Positions 21,831 through 30,932 of a stretch of 64,000 nt of DNA are shown here, piece after piece (position 1 is the first letter of the stretch; each line of letters begins with the position of its first letter). The notes beneath the pieces are model-generated. The model was not told the DNA's origin and searched no databases. It saw only the letters and a program-made list of their open reading frames with translations. The stretch comes from Vibrio europaeus (GTDB lineage Bacteria; Pseudomonadota; Gammaproteobacteria; Enterobacterales; Vibrionaceae): assembly GCF_001695575.1 (NCBI RefSeq), contig NZ_LUAX01000001.1:1-64000 (forward strand). The letters run 5' to 3'. The position numbers and the translations under genes are program-made.

Positions 21831-22568
21831 CTAGTGTAGTTGACGGTAGATAGCCGGGCTGATTCCGGTCTTCTTTTTAAAGATACGAGAAAAGTAGGAG
21901 ACGTCGTTGTAACCACATTGAAAGGCGATAAAGGAAATCTTCTCTTTGCGGTCGTTGGTGAGAAGGTGCTTGGCAAGATTGATTCTTTTTAAGGTTAGGT
22001 AATCGCGAAAACTAACCCCGATGGTTTTATGAAAAAACTTAGAAAAGTAAGTGACTGAATAGTGGCAATATTCAGCGACGTCTTCTTCTCTTATTGTTCT
22101 GGATAGATTCTTCTCAATATATCGCAACATTTCTACTAGATCTTTGCTGATATGTTTTTGAGATTGCTTCTCTACTAATTTATGAATATCAAGAATCTCT
22201 TGATGTTGAGTAAATTGATAGTATACCTGTTTATTTAACTCATCAGACCATATTCTAATATCATCTTTTTTAATAGAAAAAACTGAAAAAACAATCTCTA
22301 AATTTTCCATGTCTACAGGAATATTTTCGTTATAGAAGAGTATGAGTTTCTTATCTAGATTCTGGCAAATTCTAATCGCTGTATGCAATAGGGATTCAAA
22401 ATTCTCTTCATAATAGAAAAAACAAAAATGGATATCAGGCTCACTCAAAACAGAAACATCATAACCATAGTCCAATATATGGAAATGTCTTTCTAAATCT
22501 CTGACGAGATCTTTTGATATATAAGTGACTGACTTTCCAAGCCAGTATCCTTTATGAAGAACATCCAC
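21831..22568 (-). CDS. AraC-family transcription regulator near the Tad locus
   Basis: 245 residues. The C-terminal 100 residues hold the two AraC helix-turn-helix motifs (EEDVAEYCHYSVTYFSKFFHK and KISFIAFQCGYNDVSYFSRIFKK, ending PAIYRQLH). The N-terminal 130 residues match no domain I know. The start is GTG with aaggg 9 bases before. The gene is visibly A+T-richer than its neighbours, which suggests horizontal transfer or silencing by H-NS. It is divergent from the flp genes over a 452-base A+T-rich region, so it is a good candidate regulator of the pilus; this is inference. Confidence 0.85.
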   Translation of the reverse strand: MDVLHKGYWLGKSVTYISKDLVRDLERHFHILDYGYDVSVLSEPDIHFCFFYYEENFESLLHTAIRICQNLDKKLILFYNENIPVDMENLEIVFSVFSIKKDDIRIWSDELNKQVYYQFTQHQEILDIHKLVEKQSQKHISKDLVEMLRYIEKNLSRTIREEDVAEYCHYSVTYFSKFFHKTIGVSFRDYLTLKRINLAKHLLTNDRKEKISFIAFQCGYNDVSYFSRIFKKKTGISPAIYRQLH

Positions 22569-23020
22569 TGTATGCAGCCCTTATTTAATCTTAATTAGAG
22601 TAATCGGGAACTATAAACTTGAGCTTAGTACGAGATGATGTTGTTGACCAATGCTCTTATTGAGAGAAAAGAAATTTATAGTTAGGTTTTTTTTATTATT
22701 GATCACGTTTTTTTACTTGTTAGTTTTTGTCAAGTATCAAAAATGAGAATGTGGGGGTTGTTTATGAAAAGTCTTAAGTCAAAACGAGTTGAAAGGGTTT
22801 TGATTATTTAAATCATATAATTAAATCACTCTAGAAAATTAGAGTATTTAATTTATATCTTAAAAATGTGCAACTAAATAGACAAAAAAGTACAAATGTA
22901 ATTGTAATCAGTGGCAAAAAAATACCAAAGGTAGACATAATAATCCTAACTATTCTCTGTCATTAACTCTAAATTATCAGTAAGCGCTACAGCTTAATGA
23001 ACTTTGGAAGGAGACATATC
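22569..23020 (+). promoter_or_regulatory. A+T-rich region between araC-type gene and flp
   Basis: A 452-base stretch with no convincing gene. It holds long A/T runs and an inverted repeat at 22829-22846 (actcta, 6 bases, tagagt). It must contain the promoters of the divergent regulator and of the pilin genes, but I cannot place them with confidence. A+T content suggests H-NS binding. Confidence 0.5.
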
Positions 23021-23182
23021 ATGAGCAAGCTTACTAAAAACATCACTGCATTTATGAAAGACGAAGAAGGTCTAACCGTTGTAGAATACGTTGTAGGTGC
23101 AGGCCTATTAGTTTTAGCAATGACCGCAATTTTTGATGGTCTAGTCACTGACTTACGTGCTGAATTAGCGGGTCTATTCTAA
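23021..23182 (+). CDS. flp: Flp pilin (first copy)
   Basis: 53 residues: a short leader (MSKLTKNITAFMKDEEG), cleavage expected after Gly17, then LTVVEYVVGAGLLVLAMTAIF. E22 at position +5 and Y23 give the Flp glutamate-tyrosine motif. It is the major subunit of the Flp/Tad pilus. The start at 23021 has ribosome site aaggag 7 bases before; an upstream in-frame ATG at 22997 has none. Followed after 152 bases by a second pilin gene with a strong hairpin between them. Confidence 0.92.
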   Translation: MSKLTKNITAFMKDEEGLTVVEYVVGAGLLVLAMTAIFDGLVTDLRAELAGLF

Positions 23183-23276
23183 TTCAACAGTATGAATACA
23201 CTACTATTGAATAAATAATTTTCAAATAGATAGAATTCAAATAAGCAGTTAACTGAAACCCGACTATTATTATTTT

Positions 23277-23313
23277 AAGGCTTGTAAAACCAAACTTTAG
23301 TTTTACAAGCCTT
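23277..23313 (+). other. Strong hairpin between the two flp genes
   Basis: A perfect 14-bp stem (aaggcttgtaaaac/gttttacaagcctt) with a 9-base loop. It lacks a clear T run, so it may be a partial terminator or a 3' stabiliser giving more transcript of the first pilin than of the genes behind. Confidence 0.7.
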
Positions 23314-23334
23314 AAGCTTTATAGGGGGTAGGTT

Positions 23335-23499
23335 ATGAGTGCAAATAACTGTATTCAGCGGTTTATTGAAGATGAAGAGGGTCTAACCGTTGTGGAGTAT
23401 GTCGTTGGCGCAGGAGCATTAGCGCTAGCGATGGGGAGTTTCTTTGGTGCTTTCGATGACATCTTGGTCGCGGAGATAAGCAGTATCTTTAGTGGATAA
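23335..23499 (+). CDS. Flp pilin (second copy, 54 residues)
   Basis: Translated from 23335: MSANNCIQRFIEDEEG, then LTVVEYVVGAGALALAMG and a tail ending ISSIFSG. It has the same cleavage and motif context (EEG/LTVVEY) as the first pilin; E21 and Y22 form the motif. It is 54 residues long and easily missed by length cut-offs. The mature tail differs from the first copy, so it may be an alternative or minor subunit. Ribosome site: aggggg. The prepilin peptidase gene follows after 18 bases. Confidence 0.88.
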   Translation: MSANNCIQRFIEDEEGLTVVEYVVGAGALALAMGSFFGAFDDILVAEISSIFSG

Positions 23500-23517
23500 G
23501 GAGAATGGCGACAGCCA

Positions 23518-24042
23518 ATGGACATTTGGATCAGCTACCTTATTTGGATCGGTTTTATTATCGTTGCAGTGAGTGATGCCAGAGAACATCGTATACCTAA
23601 CCTTTATTTATTGATGATTCTCTGTTTGTGTCTTGTTGAAGTGCTCTTCTCTCCAGAGCCATTAGATAACCTTCTATGGTCAACTCTGGCAGGATTGATT
23701 TTCTTTGGTACTTCTTTACTGCTGCACTTGATGCGTGTGATGGCTCCTGGCGATGTCAAATTACTTGGTGTCGTAGGTTTTTGGCTTGGATGGGGACACT
23801 TGTTGGAAGCTACGGCGTGGATAGCGTTGTCTAGTGTTCTCGTCGGACTTTTGTACGCCATTATGAATCGAGTTCACAGCGGCAGCTCGGTAAAGCAACT
23901 TCTTACCAAGTACTCCATCCTTGTTACCTACGGACCGTCATCGCAAGCAGTACAAGCTTTAAGTAAAGGAATAGAGCGAAAATTGAGAATGCCTTTTGCG
24001 CCCGTTGTGGTTCTCGGATTGGCAATGTATCAATACTTTTAA
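23518..24042 (+). CDS. tadV: Prepilin peptidase of the Tad system (TadV/CpaA)
   Basis: 174 residues with about five to six membrane segments, family A24. The two catalytic aspartates are D20 (VSDAREHRIPN) and D79 (APGDVKLLG). It removes the leader of the Flp pilins after glycine. It lacks the N-terminal methylase domain of PilD, as usual for TadV. The ribosome site aaggag lies about 14 bases upstream, a long spacing. Not certain whether another peptidase shares the task. Confidence 0.9.
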   Translation: MDIWISYLIWIGFIIVAVSDAREHRIPNLYLLMILCLCLVEVLFSPEPLDNLLWSTLAGLIFFGTSLLLHLMRVMAPGDVKLLGVVGFWLGWGHLLEATAWIALSSVLVGLLYAIMNRVHSGSSVKQLLTKYSILVTYGPSSQAVQALSKGIERKLRMPFAPVVVLGLAMYQYF

Positions 24043-24063
24043 TCTTATAGACAAGGAGTCTAT

Positions 24064-25410
24064 ATGGTTCAATCTACAGCTAAAATTAGGCACCGAGTAG
24101 AATTGACACCGCAGGCAGAAGCGCCCCCAGTGCCAACCTCTTATGATGCGTTAGAACTCCCCAAGGCAGTTCTAGAGAACCTACTGCTCAAACATTTAGC
24201 AGCCTACCCTAAATCAGACATCCTTCAACTAACAAAATTGATGTGTATAAACAGTCACATGATCGAAGATATGTTGGCTGATTTACGTGCAAAATCTCAA
24301 GTCGAAGTATACCAAGGACAAGGCTCTGGATTTACTGCTTCCTCTCCCGGTAGTGTTCGTTACGGATTGTCAGAGCAAGGGATGCAAGAAGCCGATACAG
24401 CCTTTGCTAAGGATGCTTATCTAGGACCAGTCCCTGTTTCATTACATAGCTACGATGCCATGGTCAAAGCCCAAGATGTTCGAGCCAAAATGGTCAATCG
24501 CCAAGATGTGACCTATGCCTTGGAGGAAGTGTTGGGGGCCAATCGAATGATTGGTAATTTGGGGCCTGCGATCAACTCGGGTCGTGCGCTTCTTCTGTAT
24601 GGCGATGCGGGTACTGGTAAAACGTTTGTTGCCACTCGCCTACTTAACTCTCTTAATACCTCGGTCTATATCCCCTATGCTGTCTATGCCGCAGGCAATA
24701 TCATCAAAGTGTTTTCTCCACAGCATCATAAGCGAGTTAAGAGCGCTGACAATCAGTCCATAACATTTAAAGAGCAGTTTGATCGCCGTTGGTGTTTATG
24801 TGAGCGACCAAGTATTCAAGTTGGTGGGGAATTAACCATGGATATGCTTGAGGTCAACCATAGTGAACATAATAGAGTCTGGATGGCACCATTACAGATG
24901 ATGGCTAACAACGGCATTTTTATCATTGACGACTTAGGCCGTCAGACTATGCCTGTTGCAACTTTGCTCAATCGCTGGATTGTGCCAATGGAGTATTTCT
25001 ATGATTACTTGTCACTCCCGAATGGCCAGCAAATTACTATCCCCTTTATTTTAACTCTGGCCTTTTCTACGAACTTAGATCCAGAAAAGATCAGTGACCC
25101 TGCTTTTTTACGTCGATTAGGCTACAAAATTCAATTTGGTCCCCTATTGGAATCGGAGTATCGCCAACTATGGGACGAGTTCTCTCAAAGTCGTCAACTA
25201 GAGCTTGCAGAGGACTGTTTACCATCACTTTTAGAACTACATCGTCAGCATAGCGTTGGCTTTTATCCTTGTATTCCAAAGGATTTAGTAGGTATCAGCC
25301 GAGATATTATTGTTTTTGAAGAAGTTGCCCCGGTCATTACCTCCGAGATCGTCTGCCGCGCATGGGAAGTTTATTTTACTGCTGATGGCAAAGGAGGAGG
25401 CGCTCGATGA
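24064..25410 (+). CDS. AAA-type ATPase of the Tad locus, unusual component
   Basis: 448 residues. Residues about 35-110 look like a winged-helix region (ILQLTKLMCINSHMIEDMLADLRAK, then ...RYGLSEQGMQEA). The ATPase part has Walker A GDAGTGKT at 180-187, Walker B IFIIDD at 285-290, and a possible sensor FSTNLDPEKI followed by AFLRRLGYKI. It is not TadA, TadZ or any canonical Tad protein. It overlaps rcpC by 4 bases (atga), so it is translationally coupled and part of the operon. Function unknown: possibly a chaperone-like or regulatory ATPase. Confidence 0.75.
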   Translation: MVQSTAKIRHRVELTPQAEAPPVPTSYDALELPKAVLENLLLKHLAAYPKSDILQLTKLMCINSHMIEDMLADLRAKSQVEVYQGQGSGFTASSPGSVRYGLSEQGMQEADTAFAKDAYLGPVPVSLHSYDAMVKAQDVRAKMVNRQDVTYALEEVLGANRMIGNLGPAINSGRALLLYGDAGTGKTFVATRLLNSLNTSVYIPYAVYAAGNIIKVFSPQHHKRVKSADNQSITFKEQFDRRWCLCERPSIQVGGELTMDMLEVNHSEHNRVWMAPLQMMANNGIFIIDDLGRQTMPVATLLNRWIVPMEYFYDYLSLPNGQQITIPFILTLAFSTNLDPEKISDPAFLRRLGYKIQFGPLLESEYRQLWDEFSQSRQLELAEDCLPSLLELHRQHSVGFYPCIPKDLVGISRDIIVFEEVAPVITSEIVCRAWEVYFTADGKGGGAR

Positions 25411-26150
25411 GTCGAAACCAAGTGATCTTATTATTCCTATTATCTATTTTCTTCGGGCTTGGAGCGGTATTTTTCGCCAAGCAGTGGATGGATCGGCAGG
25501 TAACACCACAAACGGAAGTTGAAGTCGTAGAACGTGAGCCCGTTATTATCGCCGCGCAAGAGATTCCCTCAGGAAGCATTATCGAGGCGCAACATATCAG
25601 TTCAAAACTGATTGAAGTCGCTTGGCGGGCTGAGTCTCAATATGTTTTAGAAGAAGAGCTTATTGGGCAAGTTGCGGCAACAACCATTTATGCAGGTGAG
25701 ATCGTGACCCGTAATCGACTTGCTAACTCAGGGGAGGGGTCAACGTTAGCGGCGTTGATACCTGAAAACAAGCGTGCCGTGACCATTCGAGTTAATGACG
25801 TTATTGGGGTGGCGGGATTCTTACTACCCGGTAATAGGGTTGATGTCTTAAACACCATTAGCTATAGCGAAACTTCCGCGACCACTTTAACTGTATTGAA
25901 AGACATCAAAGTATTAGCGGTAGACCAGACCGCGAGAAGTAAAGAAAACAAACCTATCATCGTAAGAGCAGTGACTTTAGAAGTGTCACCAAAACAAGCT
26001 GAGAAGCTTTTAACAGCACAGAGTAAAGGTGAGATCCAGTTAGCTTTACGTAATCCTCATGAAGAGGAGAAGCCTGTTAAAAGATACGTTGCACCTAGTG
26101 TCACCATCCTTAAAGGCACAGAGAAGAGCAACATCAGAGTCAAGGATTGA
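25407..26150 (+). CDS. rcpC: Pilus assembly protein RcpC/CpaB
   Basis: 247 residues. One N-terminal membrane segment (about 6-25) is followed by an SAF-type domain (EPVIIAAQEIPSGSIIEAQHI, about 46-108) and a conserved region with VTIRVNDVIGVAGFLLPGNRVDVL. In the Flp/Tad system RcpC/CpaB lies in the periplasm next to the secretin. It overlaps the upstream ATPase gene by 4 bases and precedes the secretin by 8 bases. Confidence 0.92.
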   Translation: MSRNQVILLFLLSIFFGLGAVFFAKQWMDRQVTPQTEVEVVEREPVIIAAQEIPSGSIIEAQHISSKLIEVAWRAESQYVLEEELIGQVAATTIYAGEIVTRNRLANSGEGSTLAALIPENKRAVTIRVNDVIGVAGFLLPGNRVDVLNTISYSETSATTLTVLKDIKVLAVDQTARSKENKPIIVRAVTLEVSPKQAEKLLTAQSKGEIQLALRNPHEEEKPVKRYVAPSVTILKGTEKSNIRVKD

Positions 26151-26158
26151 GGTGAGCT

Positions 26159-27637
26159 ATGCGTAAGATAATCATATTAATAAGTGTTTTTTTATTGAGT
26201 ACGCTAAATGTACACAGCGCAACTCAGTCGGGAAAGGTGGTCAAGGTGCCACATCATAAATCCACGCATGTCACTTTAGCGGGCAAAGCAAAGCGTGTCT
26301 CTTTGGGGGATCCTGAAGTTCTCGACATAGTGATGCTGAAATCAAATGAAGTGTTCTTAATTGGTAAAAAACTAGGCTCAACCAACTTAATGGCGTGGGA
26401 TAGTCGAGGTCAGTTGATAGAGTCAATTAACATCGAAGTCACCCACGACTTAAACAGCTTAAAAGCCAAGTTATACGAGTTTTTACCTAATGAACAGATT
26501 GAAGTTCATAGTGCACAAAATCGTTTGATTTTAAGTGGGCAAATCAGCAATCAGTCAGCAATGAATATTGCCTTAAGGGTAGCGGAAACTTATGCAGTGG
26601 GTGAGCAAGCAGACGAAGATGCAGATAATGAGTCGTTAAGTGAGCAAGTTGAAAAAACAGGCGTCATTAATTTGCTGACTATAGGTGGAGCGCAGCAAGT
26701 CTTATTAGAAGTTACCGTTGCGGAAGTGCAAAGAAGCTTAGTACGTAAATTTGATGCTAACTTTCAGTTCTTGCAGCAAAGCGGCAATTTTTCTTGGGGG
26801 GGGACGTCAGCAGGGGGGTCTTTACCAACGTTCCCAGGAAGTCCGGGCTCTGTGGCACCAGTATTTAATGCACCGACTATCGATACGACAGGTTTGTTGG
26901 GCTCTTTTATTGATAGTAATACGCTCTTCTCATTCGCGTTGGATATAGCGAAACAAAATGGTACAGCCAAGGTATTGGCAGAGCCGAATCTAACGGCACT
27001 AAGTGGCGCAAAAGCAGAGTTCTTGGCTGGTGGAGAATTTCCTATCCCTGTACCAGATAAGGATGGGATTACTATCGCCTATAAAGAATATGGTGTTGGG
27101 CTAAAGTTTATCCCCACGGTGCTAAGCGACCAGAAAATTAATCTTAACTTGGCCATTGATGTGAGTGAAATCGCTAACACCTCTTCTCTGATACTCGATC
27201 CCAACTTCACCAATAGTACCTATATTATTCCGCCTATCACCCGCCGTAGCGCCTCTTCTACATTGGAAATGGCTGATGGTCAGACGATAGGGATTGCGGG
27301 ATTGATCAGTGAGAATGTTCGCGACATCGTTAATGAAATGCCGGGGTTTAGTGACATTCCTATTCTTGGTCAGATGTTTAACAGTCAGGAGTATATTTCG
27401 GGCGAAACAGAGTTGGTTATTTTGGTGACCCCGAGATTAGCGAAACCAATAGATCGCCGCCGCGTTACTCTACCTACTGACTCATTTGTTGAACCGAATG
27501 ACTTTGAATATTACTTGCTTGGACGAGGAGCCTACTTGGCACCTGCCAACTCGCCAAATAAAAGTGACATCGCTGAACCAGAATATGTCGATCATTCTAA
27601 AGGTGGTACTGAAGGCACCTTTGGACACAGTTTATAG
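26159..27637 (+). CDS. rcpA: Tad outer-membrane secretin RcpA/CpaC
   Basis: 492 residues with a cleavable signal (MRKIIILISVFLLSTLNVHSA). The N-terminal domain of CpaC type (HKSTHVTLAGKAKRVSLGDPEVLDI) is followed by a BON-like part. The C-terminal secretin domain (VLAEPNLTALSGAKAEFLAGGEFPIPV to ELVILVTPRLAKP) forms the pore for the pilus. Size and order match the family. Confidence 0.93.
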   Translation: MRKIIILISVFLLSTLNVHSATQSGKVVKVPHHKSTHVTLAGKAKRVSLGDPEVLDIVMLKSNEVFLIGKKLGSTNLMAWDSRGQLIESINIEVTHDLNSLKAKLYEFLPNEQIEVHSAQNRLILSGQISNQSAMNIALRVAETYAVGEQADEDADNESLSEQVEKTGVINLLTIGGAQQVLLEVTVAEVQRSLVRKFDANFQFLQQSGNFSWGGTSAGGSLPTFPGSPGSVAPVFNAPTIDTTGLLGSFIDSNTLFSFALDIAKQNGTAKVLAEPNLTALSGAKAEFLAGGEFPIPVPDKDGITIAYKEYGVGLKFIPTVLSDQKINLNLAIDVSEIANTSSLILDPNFTNSTYIIPPITRRSASSTLEMADGQTIGIAGLISENVRDIVNEMPGFSDIPILGQMFNSQEYISGETELVILVTPRLAKPIDRRRVTLPTDSFVEPNDFEYYLLGRGAYLAPANSPNKSDIAEPEYVDHSKGGTEGTFGHSL

Positions 27638-27645
27638 GGGGCAAT

Positions 27646-27921
27646 ATGAATCATATAAAAGTAATTATTGGCGTACTTTGCTTACCATTGTTGCTTATTG
27701 GCTGTGTAAACAATGCTGAGCGGCTAGGGGCTCATGTAACTAAAGTACGAGCAGAACAAACGTACAATCCAAATGCGACACAAGATAACCTAGGTGTTGT
27801 TCCGACTGGTAGTGGAGAACGAATGGAAGGAGCCTATCAAGTCTACACCGGTAAACAAGACGCAGAGCTAACAGGTACTGAGAGTCAATTCTTAGAGAGT
27901 GGCAGTTCTACAAAACGTTGA
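27646..27921 (+). CDS. Small lipoprotein of the Tad locus
   Basis: 91 residues with lipobox LLIGC, lipidated Cys20. The remaining 70 residues are polar and unstructured in appearance. It takes the place where RcpB/TadX-like or pilotin-like proteins are found in other Tad loci and might assist the secretin; this is inference from position only. It starts 8 bases after rcpA. Confidence 0.75.
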   Translation: MNHIKVIIGVLCLPLLLIGCVNNAERLGAHVTKVRAEQTYNPNATQDNLGVVPTGSGERMEGAYQVYTGKQDAELTGTESQFLESGSSTKR

Positions 27922-28197
27922 ACACTTGTCTAGGGTAGGGACCTGCAGATAGCGGTAAAGCTTAAACACTCGTTAGTTGTGAGTTTATTCTGACAGATGA
28001 TGATGTGTTTTCTACAATTAGTTATGTAGGAGCTAGAGTCGTGAGCTTTAACAACTAATATTTGGGATCACTTAGATTCGTTAATTTCACTAGATTGTTA
28101 GCTGTCCCTGAGATTGAAACGATTCGACTGAGGAAAACTTAGGCCATCATCGACCCCAGGTGGAACCAGTAGTAGTTCAGATTGCTAGGAGGCAAAT
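27922..28197 (+). other. 276-base gap inside the Tad locus
   Basis: I see no gene, known riboswitch or clear terminator here. The gap is unusual because other genes in the locus are 2-30 bases apart. It may hold an internal promoter for tadZ-tadD. The right end has the tadZ ribosome site (ctaggagg). Confidence 0.45.
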
Positions 28198-29421
28198 ATG
28201 GGAGAGGCTGTGAAGATTACACCAAATGGAAGTGCTCCGTTAAGACTGAAAACCAATCTCACGATTTGGGTTTTTTACTCATCGGATGCCTTTCATTTGC
28301 ATATCAGTCACGAGCTATCTAAGTGCCAAAGTATTAGTTACGAAATGATCTCCTTTCATGGGCTAGTCGTTGCTAACTTAGCCCACTTTTCACCGCCAGA
28401 CTTAATTTTTGTTGAGACTGGGCCTAACTGGGCACAAAAAATCGTTGAGCTACAGAACTACGAAGCACCCGAATCTAACTCAGACAACCACGAAGCCTCA
28501 CTCATCGTGTTTGGTAATGAGAACGATAATGGCGCGTTAAAGATCTCATTGCGTATTGGCGCAGCAGATTTTGTATCGAACACCGCGCAAATTGAAGAGT
28601 TAATACCACTGCTTAAAAATGTGGCAGAAGAAAAAGTGGCGAGTCGTAATTTGGGTGAATTGCTGGTGTTTATGAATACCAAAGGTGGTTCTGGGGCTTC
28701 AACCATTGCCCTCAATTCTGCAATCAAAATGGCGCGGCACAATCCAGAAAAAGTCTTGTTACTTGATTTAGATCTGCAGTTTGGTGTGGTTAATGACTAC
28801 TTGAGTTTAAACCCTACATATAGCATGACTGACGCTCTAGCCAATGTCTCCGATTTAGATGAGGTCGCATTAGGCACATTCGTCACTAAACACACCAGTG
28901 GCTTACATATTCTTTCTTTCAAACGAGAGAATAGCCATGAGAACTACGAACAAGCGAAGCACCTTAATAAGCTAATGCCACTGCTTCGGGAGCACTACCC
29001 TTATATCATTGTTGATCTTTCACGAGGGTTAGACCGCCTTTTAGCTCCCGTACTTGCCCCAGCAACTAAAGTGTTCTTGATCGCTCAGCAAAACCTTGTC
29101 GCTATCAAGAACACGACACAGATGATCAAGCTGCTCTCATTTGAATTTGGCATCAACAAAGAGCAACTTGAGATTGTGATCAATCGGTATGAAAAACGTC
29201 AGTCTATTCGCCTTAAAGATATTCAAGGCACTGTCGGGGATATTTCCGTCCATGTCATCCCTAATGAGTTCAAAGTGGCATTAGAAAGTGCCAACTTAGG
29301 CCGCCCATTTATTGAAGCCAAAAAAAGCAGTTCGATTTCGAAATCAATTAGCCGTTTTGTTGAGTCTATTTCTCCACAGCCTGAAGAGAAGAAAGGTTGG
29401 ATTAAGCGGTTATTCTCATAA
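28198..29421 (+). CDS. tadZ: Pilus assembly ATPase-like protein TadZ/CpaE
   Basis: 407 residues. The N-terminal 140 residues resemble a receiver-like domain without a clear phospho-acceptor. The MinD/ParA domain has a deviant Walker A, K162-GGSGAST, and LLLDLDLQFG near 187-196. TadZ places the Tad machinery at a cell pole or focus. It is separated from the upstream genes by 276 bases and followed by tadA after 29 bases. Confidence 0.9.
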   Translation: MGEAVKITPNGSAPLRLKTNLTIWVFYSSDAFHLHISHELSKCQSISYEMISFHGLVVANLAHFSPPDLIFVETGPNWAQKIVELQNYEAPESNSDNHEASLIVFGNENDNGALKISLRIGAADFVSNTAQIEELIPLLKNVAEEKVASRNLGELLVFMNTKGGSGASTIALNSAIKMARHNPEKVLLLDLDLQFGVVNDYLSLNPTYSMTDALANVSDLDEVALGTFVTKHTSGLHILSFKRENSHENYEQAKHLNKLMPLLREHYPYIIVDLSRGLDRLLAPVLAPATKVFLIAQQNLVAIKNTTQMIKLLSFEFGINKEQLEIVINRYEKRQSIRLKDIQGTVGDISVHVIPNEFKVALESANLGRPFIEAKKSSSISKSISRFVESISPQPEEKKGWIKRLFS

Positions 29422-29450
29422 CTTTTCACTTACAGTGACAGAGAGCGATT

Positions 29451-30923
29451 ATGTTTTTTAAAAGAAAAAATCTGAATCCTGAGTTGCAAGAAAAAGTGAA
29501 TGCAGTAGAGCAACAGCAAGATAATCTATCGAAGACATTAGATTCAAATGCACAAACAGGAGTCAACTCTTCCTCGTCTAACTCATTCAAAGAACAGAAA
29601 ATGTTAGAGACAGAAGCCAAAGAAAAGGTCATAGAAGAAACTCGCAAGCAACTGACGCTTGAGCAGGAAGTTAAGCGTTATTACCACCAAAGGTTACTAG
29701 AGACATTAGACCTCGGACTTTTGGCAAGTTTAGAGCCAGAAAGAGCGAAAGCAGATTTGCATGATGCAATCGTGCAGTTGATGGCTGATGACCAAACGCA
29801 TGCGTTAAGTGCTGAAGGGCGTAAACGCGTGATTCAACAAATCGAAGATGAAGTGTTTGGTCTCGGGCCTTTGGAACCGTTACTTCATGATGCAACTGTC
29901 TCTGATATTTTGGTCAATGGTCCTAAGCATGTATTTGTTGAAAGACGCGGTAAGCTGGAGCTCACTCCTTATACATTTCTTGATGAACGACACTTGCGCA
30001 ATATTATCGATCGTATCGTGAGTCAGGTTGGTCGTCGTATCGATGAAGCGTCACCCATGGTCGATGCGCGTCTCACGGATGGTTCACGTGTCAATGCCAT
30101 TATCCCTCCCTTAGCTTTGGATGGTTCTTCCGTCTCTATCCGTCGCTTTGCGGTTGAAAAGCTCAATATGGATAACTTACTTGAGTTTAATTCTCTGTCT
30201 CCAGAGATGGCACAATTTGTAGAAGCGGCAGTCAATGGTGCTCTGAATGTTTTAATTTCGGGTGGTACAGGGTCGGGTAAAACCACGACCTTGAACATAT
30301 TTTCCAATTTTATTCCATCAGATGACCGTATCGTGACGATAGAGGATTCGGCGGAGCTTCAATTACAGCAGCCTCATGTTGTTCGCTTAGAGACTCGCCC
30401 TGCAAACTTAGAAGGCAAAGGGGAAATCACCCAGCGGGATTTGGTGAAAAACTCACTGCGTATGCGCCCTGACCGCATAGTACTGGGTGAGGTGCGTGGT
30501 GCTGAAGCGGTCGATATGCTCGCGGCGATGAATACTGGCCACGATGGCTCTTTAGCGACGATTCACGCCAATACCCCGCGAGATGCGCTTTCAAGGGTTG
30601 AGAATATGTTTGCCATGGCAGGGTGGAACATGTCTGCAAAAAACTTACGTTCGCAGATTGCCTCGGCGATTCACTTGGTAGTTCAAATGGAACGTCAAGA
30701 AGATGGTAAGCGGAGGATGGTCAGCATCTGTGAAATTAATGGCATGGAAGGCGAGATCATTACCATGTCAGAACTGTTCCGCTTTAATCGTCAAGGGATG
30801 GATGAAGAAGGTAATGTCCGAGGTTATTACACGGCGACGGGAGTCGTACCTCAATGTCATGATCAGTTATCGAAAAAAGGCATGCACCTTCCATTCGACA
30901 TTTTTAATGAGACATTCTTATAA
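29451..30923 (+). CDS. tadA: Tad secretion ATPase TadA
   Basis: 490 residues of the type II/IV secretion ATPase family. Walker A is GGTGSGKT at 271-278, Walker B is RIVLGEVRG at 342-350, and the His box is [14 protein letters not shown]. The N-terminal 70 residues are charged and coiled-coil-like. It powers both assembly and retraction of Flp pili in characterised systems. It is next to tadB, which starts after 9 bases. Confidence 0.95.
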   Translation: MFFKRKNLNPELQEKVNAVEQQQDNLSKTLDSNAQTGVNSSSSNSFKEQKMLETEAKEKVIEETRKQLTLEQEVKRYYHQRLLETLDLGLLASLEPERAKADLHDAIVQLMADDQTHALSAEGRKRVIQQIEDEVFGLGPLEPLLHDATVSDILVNGPKHVFVERRGKLELTPYTFLDERHLRNIIDRIVSQVGRRIDEASPMVDARLTDGSRVNAIIPPLALDGSSVSIRRFAVEKLNMDNLLEFNSLSPEMAQFVEAAVNGALNVLISGGTGSGKTTTLNIFSNFIPSDDRIVTIEDSAELQLQQPHVVRLETRPANLEGKGEITQRDLVKNSLRMRPDRIVLGEVRGAEAVDMLAAMNTGHDGSLATIHANTPRDALSRVENMFAMAGWNMSAKNLRSQIASAIHLVVQMERQEDGKRRMVSICEINGMEGEIITMSELFRFNRQGMDEEGNVRGYYTATGVVPQCHDQLSKKGMHLPFDIFNETFL

Positions 30924-30932
30924 GGGGGCGTT

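Noticed and set aside
22763..22811. A 15-codon frame (MKSLKSKRVERVLII) in the region before flp
   Set aside because: Too short, no clear ribosome site, in A+T-rich noncoding DNA.
27922..28197. c-di-GMP riboswitch in the Tad gap
   Set aside because: I looked for the GEMM core (cgcaaagcc and the tetraloop receptor) and did not find it.
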